Of a stretch of DNA of 29,426 bases, positions 10,320 through 20,207 are shown in pieces (the first letter of the stretch is position 1; every line of letters starts with the position of its first letter). Under the pieces are notes generated by a model. That model had not been told where the DNA came from, searched no databases, and worked only from the letters and a program-made list of their open reading frames with translations. The stretch comes from Larix sibirica (lineage: Eukaryota > Streptophyta > Pinopsida > Pinales > Pinaceae): the NCBI GenBank assembly GCA_004151065.3, contig NWUY0300005815.1, forward strand, positions 4,844-34,269, written 5' to 3'. The position numbers and the translations under genes are program-made.

Positions 10320-11638
10320 CGTCTCTCTGTCACTACTAAGGAAAAAAGCAAAGAATGAAGAAAATGATTAACCTTCCTGGCACTAGCAACACAGAGAAAT
10401 GCACAAATCTAAATCCAAATTAGAGAGACGTAAACCAATAAGCTTTTTCAAACAGTGAAACAAACCAACAATACATTTTTCAAATAGTGAGACGAGCCAG
10501 CAAGGAAATTTTGAGAACAACCTTTATATATATATATATAATCATAATCATAATCATAATCGATGGATTAATGAAATATATTTTTAGAAACAAATTGGTT
10601 GAAAAGAAAATATAGAATTAACATGACAATTCATGCTAATATAATGATTACACTTACGGCAATTCTGAATATCAAAATATAAATGGAGCATCGAATCCTT
10701 CAGGAATGCATATTGACAAAATTAGATAATAAGGATATAAGCATGCAAACGTTATAAGACTGAATTCTGAAACAAAGCATTGTGTACAACAAATATCGTA
10801 ATCATTCTTTTGTCTGGGTTGAGAAATCAATATACTTGTGTTTACGAGTGTGAATATAAACAACTCACAGCTAATCTTTTCTGCTGACTATTCTTTGTTT
10901 GTATGCACCGAAGGATTGTTAAAGTGCCAAAGCCTTGATTTTTCAAAGGATGAGATGCAGAAGTTGCTCCCTATTGTGGATGCCATCTCTTTATTGTGGA
11001 TTCCATCTCTTCAGATTTAGGTAATCTCGAGAATGCTTTTGAAGTTTGGACCCTTTCTTGGTTGATGAGGATTTTGCCTTCTCAAATTTTCAATGTCTTT
11101 CAAGAGATTTTGATGGTGTATTTGAGCTTCTTGTTCGAGATGGGAGAAGCCTTCCTGAAGTAGTAATGGTGATGATTCCAGAGGCATGGCTAAATGAAAA
11201 AAACATGGACCTCGATCATTGATATTTATATGAATATTTCTCATCTTTGATGGAACCATGGGATGGGCCTGCCCTTGTAACATGGAAATATACTTTCCCC
11301 CTCTGTAGAATTAGCATTTTTCTTCTGCATTTTTTTATATGAAAATAAATTTGAAACATATAAATAAATTTCAAAGCATTTGAGACTCATCTAATCTCCT
11401 CACCAAATACATATATTTCCATCCTTTTTAGATAAGAATTGCATGGGCTAGAGACTTATATTTCATTTAAATGATAGATGTTTGTTTAAAGTGGATATCT
11501 AGATGAACTAACTGTAAATATGACTTTTAATCACATGTTGTACCACTAATAAATGAACAAATTGCTTGTAAAGAGACATGCGCTTTTCTATGACATAGAT
11601 AGCCCCGTAAATCTTGTTGTCATGTTCAAACATTGCAG
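10320..11638. other. No gene identified; microsatellite and weak minus-strand frame
   Basis: The upstream side of the helicase shows no Rep or Walker A motif. A minus-strand frame at 11017-11283 encodes 88 residues with a short Glu/Gln/His-rich helical stretch ([20 protein letters not shown]). I do not recognise it, and it has no supporting splice sites. Nothing else can be called. Confidence 0.4.
10524..10562. repeat. Compound microsatellite (TA)n then (ATAATC)n
   Basis: About eight TA repeats (10524-10540) are followed by about three ATCATA/ATAATC units ending near 10562. It lies upstream of the helicase remnant. Confidence 0.95.
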
Positions 11639-12314
11639 TCATTGATGATCGTTATCTTGGAGAAACATTGTACCGTAATGGACTCTTCCTTGGCCATTTC
11701 TATGTCACCTATAGTGGGTGCGTTATCATGGAAAGTGAAGTGGGTGTTATCAACATTCCAATTGAGGATATTTTGTAGAAGGGAAGACTTAATCTTGTCA
11801 CGATGTTACTAGTAGGAACATGTATTGTAGATGATCAGGCCTTAAAAATCATTATTCCATGTCATGAACCTATTCAGAATGGATAAAGGGATAGAATATT
11901 ATCCTCAAATATGTTGTCTATTCCGTTCTAGAAGCAGAAAGAGAACCTGAACATATTATTGGATCATTAAAGATAATTTCTGAACTCTTAATATAACTTG
12001 GTTACCTTGTATATGAAATATTTACTTCCCATAGGTTGTTAACTGTATTGGTATACAGGTTGATGGTTCAGATGATACAATGGAAAACATGGGAATATAT
12101 GGCTTGTTATCACCATTGAAGGCTTATGGGTAAGTGTATGTATGTAAAGATGTTATCAAGCATTTTTTGAAGATATGTTTACATGTTTTTGTCAACCATT
12201 TGTTTATATATTAATTGTGTTGTTCATGTATACAGTCGAGTCTTTGGAAATGTTATTACTCATAATGGGAAAATTTGGAACAGAGTCGTGTATTCCGGGG
12301 GACAATTAATATAG
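11639..12314 (+). pseudogene. Exon-like segments of an unrecognised spliced gene
   Basis: Three segments look like exons. The first (11639-11774) follows ATTGCAG and reads [20 protein letters not shown], then [19 protein letters not shown]; a possible donor is TT/GTAGAA, otherwise the frame meets TAG. The second (12059-12129) follows GGTATACAG, reads VDGSDDTMENMGIYGLLSPL then KAYG, and ends at GG/GTAAGT. The third (12236-12314) follows GTATACAG and continues in phase: RVFGNVITHNGKIWNRVVYS then GGQLI and TAG. The splice between the second and third segments keeps the frame across a codon, which supports a real gene. The phase from the first to the second does not fit directly, so an exon may be missing or the gene may be broken. 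I cannot name the family. Confidence 0.5.
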
Positions 12315-13019
12315 TTGAATAGTATGCGATAGATATGCACTTTACAACCAAATATACAACCAAATATTAAACAAATCTACCCTACATCTTCCACGAAATA
12401 ATACAATCTTAACTTTCCAACATCTACACGAACTTAGACACATATTGGTCACCTCATACTGCCGTGCCTGTCAGTTTTAAATATGTCGGTTTAACTTTGA
12501 GTTTATGATGTGATAATAATCCTATTTAATAGTGATGTTTGGCTTTAGCAACCGGGTGGGATTAGTCGGTGACTCGGTAGTATAAGCTGCCTGCGACTCT
12601 CAGGAATAGAAGACTTGGTGTAGCGACGTGGAGCACCACTGATCGTTTGACGAACGATGGGGAAACAACTTCGAGCGAGAGCCCATGGTCCGAGTGACAA
12701 TGAATATAGAATAGAAACATCTATTTACTCATTGCGTTGTGGCCCCTGAGTTAAATTCTATCAATATAATATCCTCTTACATCCCTTATTTATTGCATAT
12801 TAGTAATAGAAGCTCTTAAAATAAATGCACAACAAACTTGATATAACTAAAAGGAAAAAGATGTGATATGACACTGAGTATAGTTTGAAATATGTGACTT
12901 GATTGAGATTTTTTTTCCATAGATAGGTTGACTTTAAATTTGATTTTATGAGTTCTTCGAAATTATTCTGCAGCCATCGTTCCAGCGAGGCCTAGTGGTC
13001 TATAAGTTCCTTCCATTGG
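12315..13019. other. No gene identified; a less AT-rich island at 12540-12700
   Basis: Most of this stretch is AT-rich and without open frames worth calling. The island around 12540-12700 is clearly richer in G and C than its surroundings (for example GCGACGTGGAGCACCACTG). It has no motif I can name and no convincing exon. Confidence 0.4.
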
Positions 13020-13429
13020 AGGGTTAATTTATCCAGAACAACGCTTTGGGTCTTACCATTCTCCTTTTCCGCCACCACCTCCACTTCTCTTCTGTCGCAA
13101 TCAACTTCCTCCAATCACTCTAAACGAGCAGGAGACCTGCATGCAAGCCACGCGCCCGTGTGCATGCTACCAGGCATCCCAAGATAACACAGGTTGCAGG
13201 AGGAGGGTTTCATCTTTTTTTTTTTGGATACCAAACATATTATTGGGATCCTGCATCAAGACACATGTGTCTCGCCCCGCCTTCCCATAAGAATTCTCTT
13301 GAAAACCCTACTTTCCAGTATCAGGTTCATTTTTCCTACAACTATTTTGTTTCCCGGTCTGAAGCTCGCTAAGCGCTTACGGTTTCAGCTAGAAGTTGAG
13401 ACTATGTTGCAGGACCAAATGGTATGTGT
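13020..13429 (+). other. Possible 5' untranslated region and first exon of the NHL-like gene
   Basis: A pyrimidine-rich stretch (13060-13120, with CTCCTTTTCCGCCACCACC) resembles a plant 5' leader. Overlapping open frames follow (13160-13372 and 13194-13463). A good splice-donor sequence, ACCAAATG/GTATGTG, lies at about 13421, upstream of the clear acceptor at 13876. The two cannot be joined in phase with any obvious start codon, so coding status is unclear. The link to the downstream gene rests only on position and strand. Confidence 0.3.
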
Positions 13430-13876
13430 ATCAAATATTGGAATTTTAGATAAGAAATCTTGACCATTGCAACCTCAAGGAGGGCGCCAGACTTGGGTAT
13501 CGATGGGTCTGTTCTAGAAGATAACTTTTTCAAGTTTTACGTGACTAGATATTTTGCTGCTTCATGCTGTATATTGTCTTCCATTTTCTTTTTGCATTCT
13601 CGAGGCCAACTAAAACTGGTATTTAAATAATAAGGTATTCCTTTTGTTTGAGCACATGTCAAACGAAGATATCTTATCTAATTCAGTTTATTTTTATTGT
13701 GAAAATACCATAAATATGGCCTGTGTGGGTATGGTTTGTGCAATGTTATTCTTTTACATATTCTACTAACTCGTGATAGGAAAATTTAAATCCTAGGTCT
13801 GGTGCTAGCATTGAATTCAACTTCTTATTGTTGTTTTTATGGTGATAATGCTCCCTTATGTTGGTCCTGACTGCAG

Positions 13877-14372
13877 AAATAACCCGAAGAAAGAAGAAAG
13901 GCACCTGTCGATGCTTTCGCTGAGTGTCGAAGGTAGCAAAGAGGACTCTGGGTACCTCCATCGTCGCAGGAAGCGACAGATGCTCTGGTGCTACGGGAGA
14001 ATCGTTGCTCTTCTGCTCCTATTAGTCATCGTGTGCCTGAATCTGGCAGTCACCGTGTTCAAGCCACGGGATCGAGGCTGACCGTGAACTCCGTGTCTCT
14101 CGACCATTTCGAGTTCAATTTTGACGCGCAGTTGAAGTTCGACCTAAACGTTAGCCTCGATCTGAATCTATCCATAAAAAATCCCAACTAAGGCGAGCTT
14201 CAAATTCTCAAACAACACCACGCTACGGTATTATCGCGGCACAAACATCGGGAAGCGAGAGTTCCTGTCGAAAGCGGAAAAACACATGGCAGGATTCCAT
14301 TCGCTCTATGAGTGAGGAATCTAGCCAGCGTGGAGGTTATCCTTCTCCGTGGTGAAATGCCTACGGCGTAAC
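13877..14372 (+). pseudogene. NHL/LEA_2 family membrane-anchored protein, frameshifted
   Basis: NDR1/HIN1-like (LEA_2) proteins are plant plasma-membrane proteins with a short basic cytoplasmic tail, one transmembrane helix and an extracellular LEA_2 beta-fold, often linked to stress or defence. After a strong acceptor (CTGACTGCAG, ending 13876) the frame reads SLSVEGSKEDSG, a basic HRRRKRQ, then a membrane helix (WCYGRIVALLLLLVIVCLNL), VTVFKPRD, then in shifted frame LTVNSVSLDHFEFNFDAQL and LNVSLDLNLSIKNPN. It then returns to the first frame with KASFKFSNNTTLRYYRGTNI. The last block is the LEA_2 signature (Asn-Thr-Thr, Tyr-Tyr-Arg-Gly). Two opposite single-base shifts occur near 14070 and 14189. 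A stop at 14313 is followed by a further shifted stretch, ASVEVILLRGEM. Nearby composition is GC-richer than the flanks, as expected of a host gene. The C-terminus is lost or unclear. Confidence 0.75.
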
Positions 14373-14828
14373 AAGCATATGTGCATTAGTGGTGGATAGA
14401 GAACGTGGATAGGTCACTTTAGACAATCAGGATGAACATTAGATCAACCCATACGATGATCACGATGATGTTCTTAGTTGGCATCCATAAAGAAGATGCA
14501 AGACCTTTTGGTTGGGTGAATTCATCTATGACCTAGATGAACCCTAGTTGGGTGTGATCTAAGACGATTTTCATAAACATAAGCTCCTCGTAATGAAATC
14601 AAGAGCCAAAGGATTGACAATAGAACAAAGCTACACAAGAGAAGTTGCACAAATAGAGGCTCTTGCATTCATCCAGGCTTACTTGCATCTTAATCCCTAC
14701 TTAGGCCTGTAGATGGCGAAGGCTTGATCTAGCGGTGAGAAATAAGACAACTCAGGGCCAAGCAAGTGCACCACACTTCAAGGCTTGCATAGATATCGTA
14801 GGGGCAACAGTAGTTAGGAAGCCAACTG
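14373..14828. other. No gene identified
   Basis: The stretch between the NHL-like remnant and the LTR end has no open frame or motif I can support. It may include part of the 5' LTR of the following element, whose left boundary is not visible. Confidence 0.4.
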
Positions 14829-15036
14829 TAATAAACAAAAATATATATGAATAAAATAATAATCAAATCAAATACAATAAATAAAACAATAAAAATGAAA
14901 CAACATACTCTTACATTGAAAGGGTACGAGGGGTCTTATTTAAATGACCCGAAATTATTTTGTAAAAATTCATTTATCATTCTTTACAATTATTATTTTT
15001 TTTTTCAAACATTTCACAAGAAGTCGTATTTTAACA
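14829..15036 (+). mobile_element. Possible 3' part of the 5' LTR of gypsy element 1
   Basis: The sequence ends TTTTAACA directly before a primer-binding site, as an LTR should (terminal CA). A TG at 14829 (TGTAATAAAC) is one candidate left end and would give a short LTR of about 208 bases. No matching 3' LTR copy was recognised in the window, so the left boundary is a guess. Confidence 0.45.
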
Positions 15037-15037
15037 G

Positions 15038-15050
15038 TGGTATCCGAGCC
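15038..15050 (+). other. Primer-binding site for initiator Met tRNA (element 1)
   Basis: TGGTATCCGAGCC differs at one position from the common plant site TGGTATCAGAGCC, which is complementary to the 3' end of tRNA-iMet. It starts two bases after the LTR terminal CA. First-strand synthesis by reverse transcriptase would begin here. Confidence 0.85.
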
Positions 15051-15690
15051 GTCGAGACTCCTCTGTGTCGCCACTCAGTCGTCGAAGCTTATGTTGCATC
15101 ATCATTCATTCGCCATCTCCTTGTCGTCGTCTATCTACCTCATTCGTTGTCTCACTATGCCCTTCTCCCTTCTGCCTTCCCTGCGCCCTTCTCCCCACCG
15201 CCCCCTGCGCCACTCCTTGCATGCACCCCTTTGGGCCGCGCCCTACGCTCTCCTCTCCCCTTGCCTCCCCTTGTGCTCATTTCCATGCTGCTACTCCCAC
15301 ACCACCGCCTGCTCCACCCATGCTCCACCTGGCTCCTCCATCCTCGACTTTCCCCTACGTCTCCCCTCGAAACTCATCCCCACGCCGCTGCATGCTCCAA
15401 CTTCCATGTCGTTCCCCATAGCTCCAACTCCTGCATTTCTCCCCATATCACTCCTCCATCCTGCGTTCTCATCCTCCATCCCTCTGCAACCCACACCGCC
15501 ACCTACTACACTCTCGCTCCATCCCTGCGAACTGCGCCACTTTCTGCTCAGTTCACACCTATGCCTGACCTCTTCACACCACCATTCTCCTTGGGCACCA
15601 TCACCTAGGATCTCATACCCAAAAGTCAAAAACATAAAAAAATATTATAATAATTATTAATTATTATTATAATACATCACAACAAAAACC
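15051..15690 (+). mobile_element. Pyrimidine-rich leader of gypsy element 1
   Basis: The region between the primer-binding site and gag is strongly C- and T-rich on the plus strand. It is open in several frames at once (for example 14847-15608, 14944-15660 and 15065-15421), giving Pro/Ser/His-rich products. Being open in three frames and on the opposite strand is explained by the scarcity of A and G, not by coding. A TA-rich patch (15640-15675) precedes the gag start. Confidence 0.6.
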
Positions 15691-15700
15691 ATTTTAAACT

Positions 15701-17585
15701 ATGGAGTCTTCAAGGCAGAGATACGTATCCCATGAAGATAGCCAATCAAAAAGAAAAATTAAATGTTATGCAAGTTCGTCTAAATCAATTAGAAGAGGGC
15801 CAAGAATTATTACAAGTAAAAATGGATGACAGTGACGCTATATTAGAAATGATAGAAAATCGATTAGATAATCTGGTGATCATAAGAGAACAAGAGAAAG
15901 AGGAAAGAGAGATAATAAATGCAAAAAATGATATGATGTTTAGCGAGATTATGAATAAATTAGATACAATTGTTCCAGACTCAAGGTTGGAGCAAGAAAA
16001 ACCAAAATCATCTTCCTTTAGAAATACACATAACCTAAGAAGGCAAGAGAGATATTATCAAAAAATTTAAAAAGAATTACCAAAATACGACGGAAAACCC
16101 ATAGAGGTGCCATCATTTGGGTTAATAAAATGGAGGGCATCTTTGAATCAAACCCCCCATTCGGCAAACGATAAAAAATAATGACAGCCTCTAATAACTT
16201 GGAGAATGAAGTTTACGATTGGTTTCTATGGTGGTCAAGGAAGTGCAATGCTTTCTCCTTCCAATGGTCAAACTTCACCAAGGTATTACTAAAAATATTC
16301 CATGACGAAGAAGAAGATGACCTATATACCAAGTTCGTCCATCTTAAGCAAAAGGGAAACATAAACGATTATACTCATGAATGGGAAGTATTGGCGACAA
16401 GACAAGGCGGGTTCTCAGATGAACAATTACTAAAAATGTACATATGTGGCTTAAAGGATTACATTCGTAACGAGTTAAAACTTTGGAAACCCCAAACTAT
16501 TGAAGACGCTAGACATGCAGGAAAGCTAATTGAGCAAAATAACCGGGTCAACAAACCGTCATTTTTAGGACTAGACTGATCAAATAGATATTTAATGAAA
16601 AATCAAATAAGTATGCGACAAACAAGACAAACAAGTATGTACCACCCCACCTAAGGGAGAATGAAAAACAACTTCAGGAGACATATAAGAAATGGGTAAA
16701 TAAATGCAGATATTGCGGAGATAAATGGGAAAAAGGGCACCGATGCAACAATAAAAAATTGTATAATTGTGAAGCTGAGAAAGAACCAGAAGTTTCCTCC
16801 AATAGAGATTTCGATGAGGAAGATAGCAACAAAGAAAACAATGATGTCAACACATATTATGAAGAGGCAATGCCCAGGATATCTCTAGCGGAAATAATAG
16901 GCATCGCATAGCCACAAACCCTTAAATTAAAGGGACATGTGAGGAAAGAGAATGCCACCATACTTATAGATACACGAAGCACCCATAATTGTATAGACGT
17001 AAATGTGGCGAAAAGGCTAAACTTGTTTGTATACCCAACAACAGATATAAGGGTTATGGTATTAGATGGAAAAAACAAATTGATGGAATCGGGAAGNTGT
17101 CACAAGGTTAAACTACAAATAGATGATTATAACTTGGAATCTAGTTTCTACACAATACCCCTAGGAGGAGTAGACGTTATCTTGGGAATTCAATGGCTAC
17201 ATACATTAGGCACATATTCCGCAAATCACCATAAACAATTTATTAAATTCAAGTGGGAGGGAAGAAAATATAAATTGTATGGGTTCCAACCACCTCCTAC
17301 CCAAATTATATCTTCACGACAAATGAAGAAATTGATTCGAAAGGGGGCACCAGCATTGGTCGCTCAATGTCATCAAATAGAGATGTTAGCAGCAGAACTG
17401 GCTAACGGCCAACAACCAAAAATCCAAGAATTAATCCAAAAGTATGAGAAGGTATTCCAAGATCTTCCCATAAAATTGCCACCAGAAAGAGGAATAGAAC
17501 ACATAATTGAGGCTAAGCCAGGTTCAGCACTAGTGAATTTCAAACCTTGCAGGTACCCTCACCATCATAAGATAGAAATAGAAAG
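15701..17585 (+). pseudogene. Gypsy element 1 gag-protease polyprotein, truncated in RT
   Basis: The polyprotein would form the particle (gag) and cleave itself (protease). The likely start is ATG at 15701 (MESSRQRYVSHEDSQSK), followed by a frameshift near 15735 into a Glu/Lys-rich coiled coil to 16070. A retrotransposon gag core lies at 16181-16579 (VYDWFLWWSRKCNAFSFQW, YTHEWEVL, GLKDYIRNELKL). A frameshift near 16580 leads to KYVPPHLRENE, a zinc knuckle CRYCGDKWEKGHRC (about 16705-16746) and an acidic linker, with a TAG near 16911. The aspartic protease follows: ILIDTRSTHNCID, where the canonical DTGS has Arg for Gly, and GVDVILGIQWLHTLG. RT begins with YEKVFQDLP and IEHIIEAKPGS and stops after YPHHHKIEIER near 17585. 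RT core, RNase H and integrase are missing. The style is chromovirus-like. An N lies at 17097. Confidence 0.88.
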
Positions 17586-17892
17586 GTCGTTTCGTCCTTT
17601 GGCCGTATCTCTCAGACTTTGTCTGACTTGGATTTTGGCCACCCCAATTTCAGAGCTTCTATGGATCAGGTCCTTTACCACATTCAGGATTTTGGCCATA
17701 AAATATTAGAATTTCTGTGAAGAAAGAATAGCTACGGGGCAAGTGAAATATGAAAAGAGAAATAACCAGGCAAGCAAGAAAAATAATTTATGTTGAAAAA
17801 GAGAGTATTCCACTACAAGCAAAAATCAGAATATCAGTTAAAGAAACTAGAAAAAAAAAATCATTAATCACTATTGGGAAGAGTCACTGTCC
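17586..17892 (+). other. Sequence replacing the rest of element 1
   Basis: Directly after the RT start the sequence no longer matches RT. One frame (about 17600-17730) reads SQTLSDLDFGHPNFRASMDQ and a little further before a stop. I cannot assign it. The remainder is A-rich. The abrupt change marks a deletion or insertion junction near 17585. Confidence 0.5.
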
Positions 17893-18210
17893 ATTGTTAA
17901 ATTATTTATCAACCCGTGTTCACGGTAGCCTCCAAGATAAATAAAATATCAGCATCAACCGGTGCTCAGTTAATAAATATCTATAATACTGTCGTGAAAA
18001 ACAAAAAGGGAAGGTGGCATGGAGAAGGTTTTGCGTGGATAAGGGCAAGGGAAAAACGACATGGAGGCGGAAACACAAAGAGGGAGGTGCGGCAGAATAA
18101 TGGCGGTTGATGGTGTGGGCGGAGAAGGCTACGATTGTGGATACGATGGATACGGGCATGGGCGCAGGCAGAAGACTGAAATGGAGGCTCAAAAAAATGG
18201 AAGACGACGA
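17893..18210 (-). mobile_element. Leader of a second LTR element in reverse orientation
   Basis: Read on the minus strand this region follows a primer-binding site and is pyrimidine-rich and open (MVSESSSSIFLSLHFSLLP at the start), like the leader of element 1. No gag, protease or RT follows on the minus strand before element 1 is reached. It is therefore a short stub of an element inserted or rearranged in the opposite direction. Confidence 0.5.
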
Positions 18211-18221
18211 CTCTGATACCA
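18211..18221 (-). other. Primer-binding site for initiator Met tRNA, minus strand
   Basis: The plus strand CTCTGATACCA is the reverse complement of TGGTATCAGAG, an exact match to the first 11 bases of the usual plant tRNA-iMet site. The adjacent plus-strand TGTTGCGC at 18223 (minus GCGCAACA) would be the LTR end. Confidence 0.8.
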
Positions 18222-18222
18222 C

Positions 18223-18660
18223 TGTTGCGCTAAAATTGCAGAATCTTGGATTTATAAGAGTAAATATATACTATAAATTGCCTCAAAAAAGGTGAAATAA
18301 TACGTCAATATGTAATCATATAAAGACAATGGAAGTACTAAGTTAATATAAATAACTGTGTTCAATTTTATGGCACAAGAATAAGTTGCATGCAAGACAA
18401 GAATATTCTAAGTAAAAAGAAAAGAAACAAATGGATGGAATTTAACANCAATCATGGTAGCCCCAACTACTATGGATGTGACAACATGACCCTCGACTCA
18501 TTCTCAATTTTAGTTTAGCTCTGCCTGTTGTTTGTATGGTTGTGTTGGCATTGCTTGAAGACAAGCAATTTCGAGATTGTAATGTTTCTTTCCATACAAT
18601 CACTATAGGGGGTCACTTAGGGATCTATCTAAGTCCCGTAAGCCATAATCGATTAAGAAA
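18223..18660 (-). mobile_element. Possible LTR of the reverse-oriented element
   Basis: If the minus-strand primer-binding site is real, its 5' LTR must run rightwards from TGTTGCGC at 18223. The far boundary cannot be seen and the end given is arbitrary. The sequence is AT-rich and non-coding, with an N at 18448. No second LTR copy was recognised. Confidence 0.35.
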
Positions 18661-18666
18661 AAGGAA

Positions 18667-18729
18667 TTAATTATTCAATGTCAAATGGGCATAAAAGTAA
18701 CATAAAAAAAGGTGACATTGAATAATTAA
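18667..18729. repeat. Perfect 17-base inverted repeat
   Basis: TTAATTATTCAATGTCA (18667-18683) is matched exactly by its reverse complement TGACATTGAATAATTAA (18713-18729), with a 29-base loop. A smaller palindrome, AAAGTGAC / GTCACTTT, lies nearby at about 18745-18775. It could form a stem-loop or be the trace of a small inverted-repeat element. Confidence 0.9.
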
Positions 18730-19138
18730 ATAAAAAGAGGGTCATAAAGTGACAATGACTTTACAAAGTCACTTTAATTAATTATTTGAGCGAGAAAAGG
18801 TAAAAGTGGCAGAAAAAGTGGCCCAAAAGGGTAAACCAAGCTTAAAAGGGAAAATCGACCCCTTTCTCATTCATTCATGATATTTTCACTTTCAAAATAG
18901 AGATTTGGAGAGCTCTTGTGGCTTTGCTCTTGGGACAAAAACCCTAAAAGGGAAATTGATTTCGATGGTGAAACTATCCACCCTAGTTGATCTTGAGAGG
19001 AAAGATCACTTAGATTTTACCATTGTGCTTCATTGCCATTACAGTAAACAAGGATATCAACATATTACAGAAAGTATGTGGAGGTTCCAGTCTGTACAGG
19101 AGGGCACACTTGCTAGGGGAAAATCGTTGAGCAAAGTT
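18730..19138. other. Non-coding stretch, possibly LTR-derived
   Basis: An open frame at 18905-19162 (85 residues) has no recognisable motif and begins in sequence that looks like the end of an LTR or leader (AAACCCTAAAAGGGAAATTG). I do not call it a gene. Confidence 0.35.
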
Positions 19139-19154
19139 TTGTTAGACACAATGG

Positions 19155-19183
19155 CTCACTGAGAGGGGGGGTGAATCAGTGAG
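19155..19183. repeat. Short palindrome with a G-tract loop
   Basis: CTCACTGA (19155-19162) and TCAGTGAG (19176-19183) are exact reverse complements around a loop containing seven consecutive G. It lies about 16 bases inside the putative LTR start. Confidence 0.85.
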
Positions 19184-19559
19184 CTTGCATTTAGTTCCAA
19201 TTTTCTGATCCTTCATTCAATTTCAGATTTCTTCTTTAAAACTTAACATGTATATCATTCACCAATTTCACTTTTACATTCACACAAAGATCATCATTCA
19301 TATTGATCTATTCATCAACAAACTTTAAGCAAATAATCTATATCATTTACACATCACAAATGACACAAGATAAGCTTGGTAATCTTTTTATATTTGATTC
19401 AATCGGCTACAACCGGGTGTTTATCAGCTTCAACTGAATCAGAAGCACCAACTTCTATTCCAAGACTCAGCTTGGTCTTTTTCTCAGATCCAACTAAGAA
19501 AAATAATTACAAGGCCCAACTTGTATTTACATACAAAAATCATTACATCTCATCAATTT

Positions 19560-19830
19560 TCACTCGTCAACACAGTCATGTCACATATCATCATCAAGTT
19601 AATAACCTGTTTCCAATCACAATCATGTCATCCTCATTATGTTCAGCATATTTCACAATCATGTCACATGTCTTCATCAATCTGTTGCCCCAGAATATCA
19701 AGTTGTCACTGTCATGTCAAACAATCATGTCATAAATCAGTCTTCAATCACAGTCATATCATTAACATGTCTGTCCACAAACATGTAATGTTGTCCATAA
19801 AAAAATTTCATTAATTGTCTACATCCATAC
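19560..19830. repeat. CATGTC/ATCATGTCA-rich low-complexity region, left block
   Basis: Short motifs CATGTC, AATCATGTCA and CACAGTCATGTC recur at irregular spacing. The block resembles the one at 20860-21210, on the far side of the ATGCCCGCA minisatellite. Overlapping open frames here (19376-19735, 19521-19814) follow from the repeat and are not genes. Confidence 0.7.
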
Positions 19831-20207
19831 TGTCCATGTCCTTAATCTGCTGCCTCAGTTTAACCCAAAATCCAAAGAGATAAAAATAATTTCTTGTATG
19901 TTGATATGTTGTTGCCACCGAACCTTTCTTCAGTCTTCTCCTGACCCCTGAAAATCAGACCTCTCCTTCACACATCCAAAAACTTCCCACCCTTCACACT
20001 TCAAATAAAACTTTGTCCTCTTTATTTATACCTTTTCTTCTCCACAAATTTTGGAGGTTGACATGTCAAGTTCATTTTATTCTATCATTTAATAATTCAA
20101 TCAAATGAAACCTTTTTTGCCACATCATCATAGTGGGCTTATCACCACTTTATATTTTTCATGTCATGTCATCTCCTTTTCATATGGCCTTCACCTTTCT
20201 TAAAAGA

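Noticed and set aside
11017-11283. 88-residue minus-strand frame with a Glu/Gln-rich helix
   Set aside because: No recognisable domain, splice sites or neighbouring exons. It could be chance in this composition.
14847-15660. Long Pro/Ser/His-rich open frames of 253 and 238 residues
   Set aside because: The region is CT-rich, open in three plus frames and one minus frame, and lies between a primer-binding site and gag. It is best explained as leader sequence poor in stop codons.
18905-19162. 85-residue plus-strand frame
   Set aside because: No motif, and it overlaps sequence that looks like LTR or leader and runs into the palindrome at 19155.
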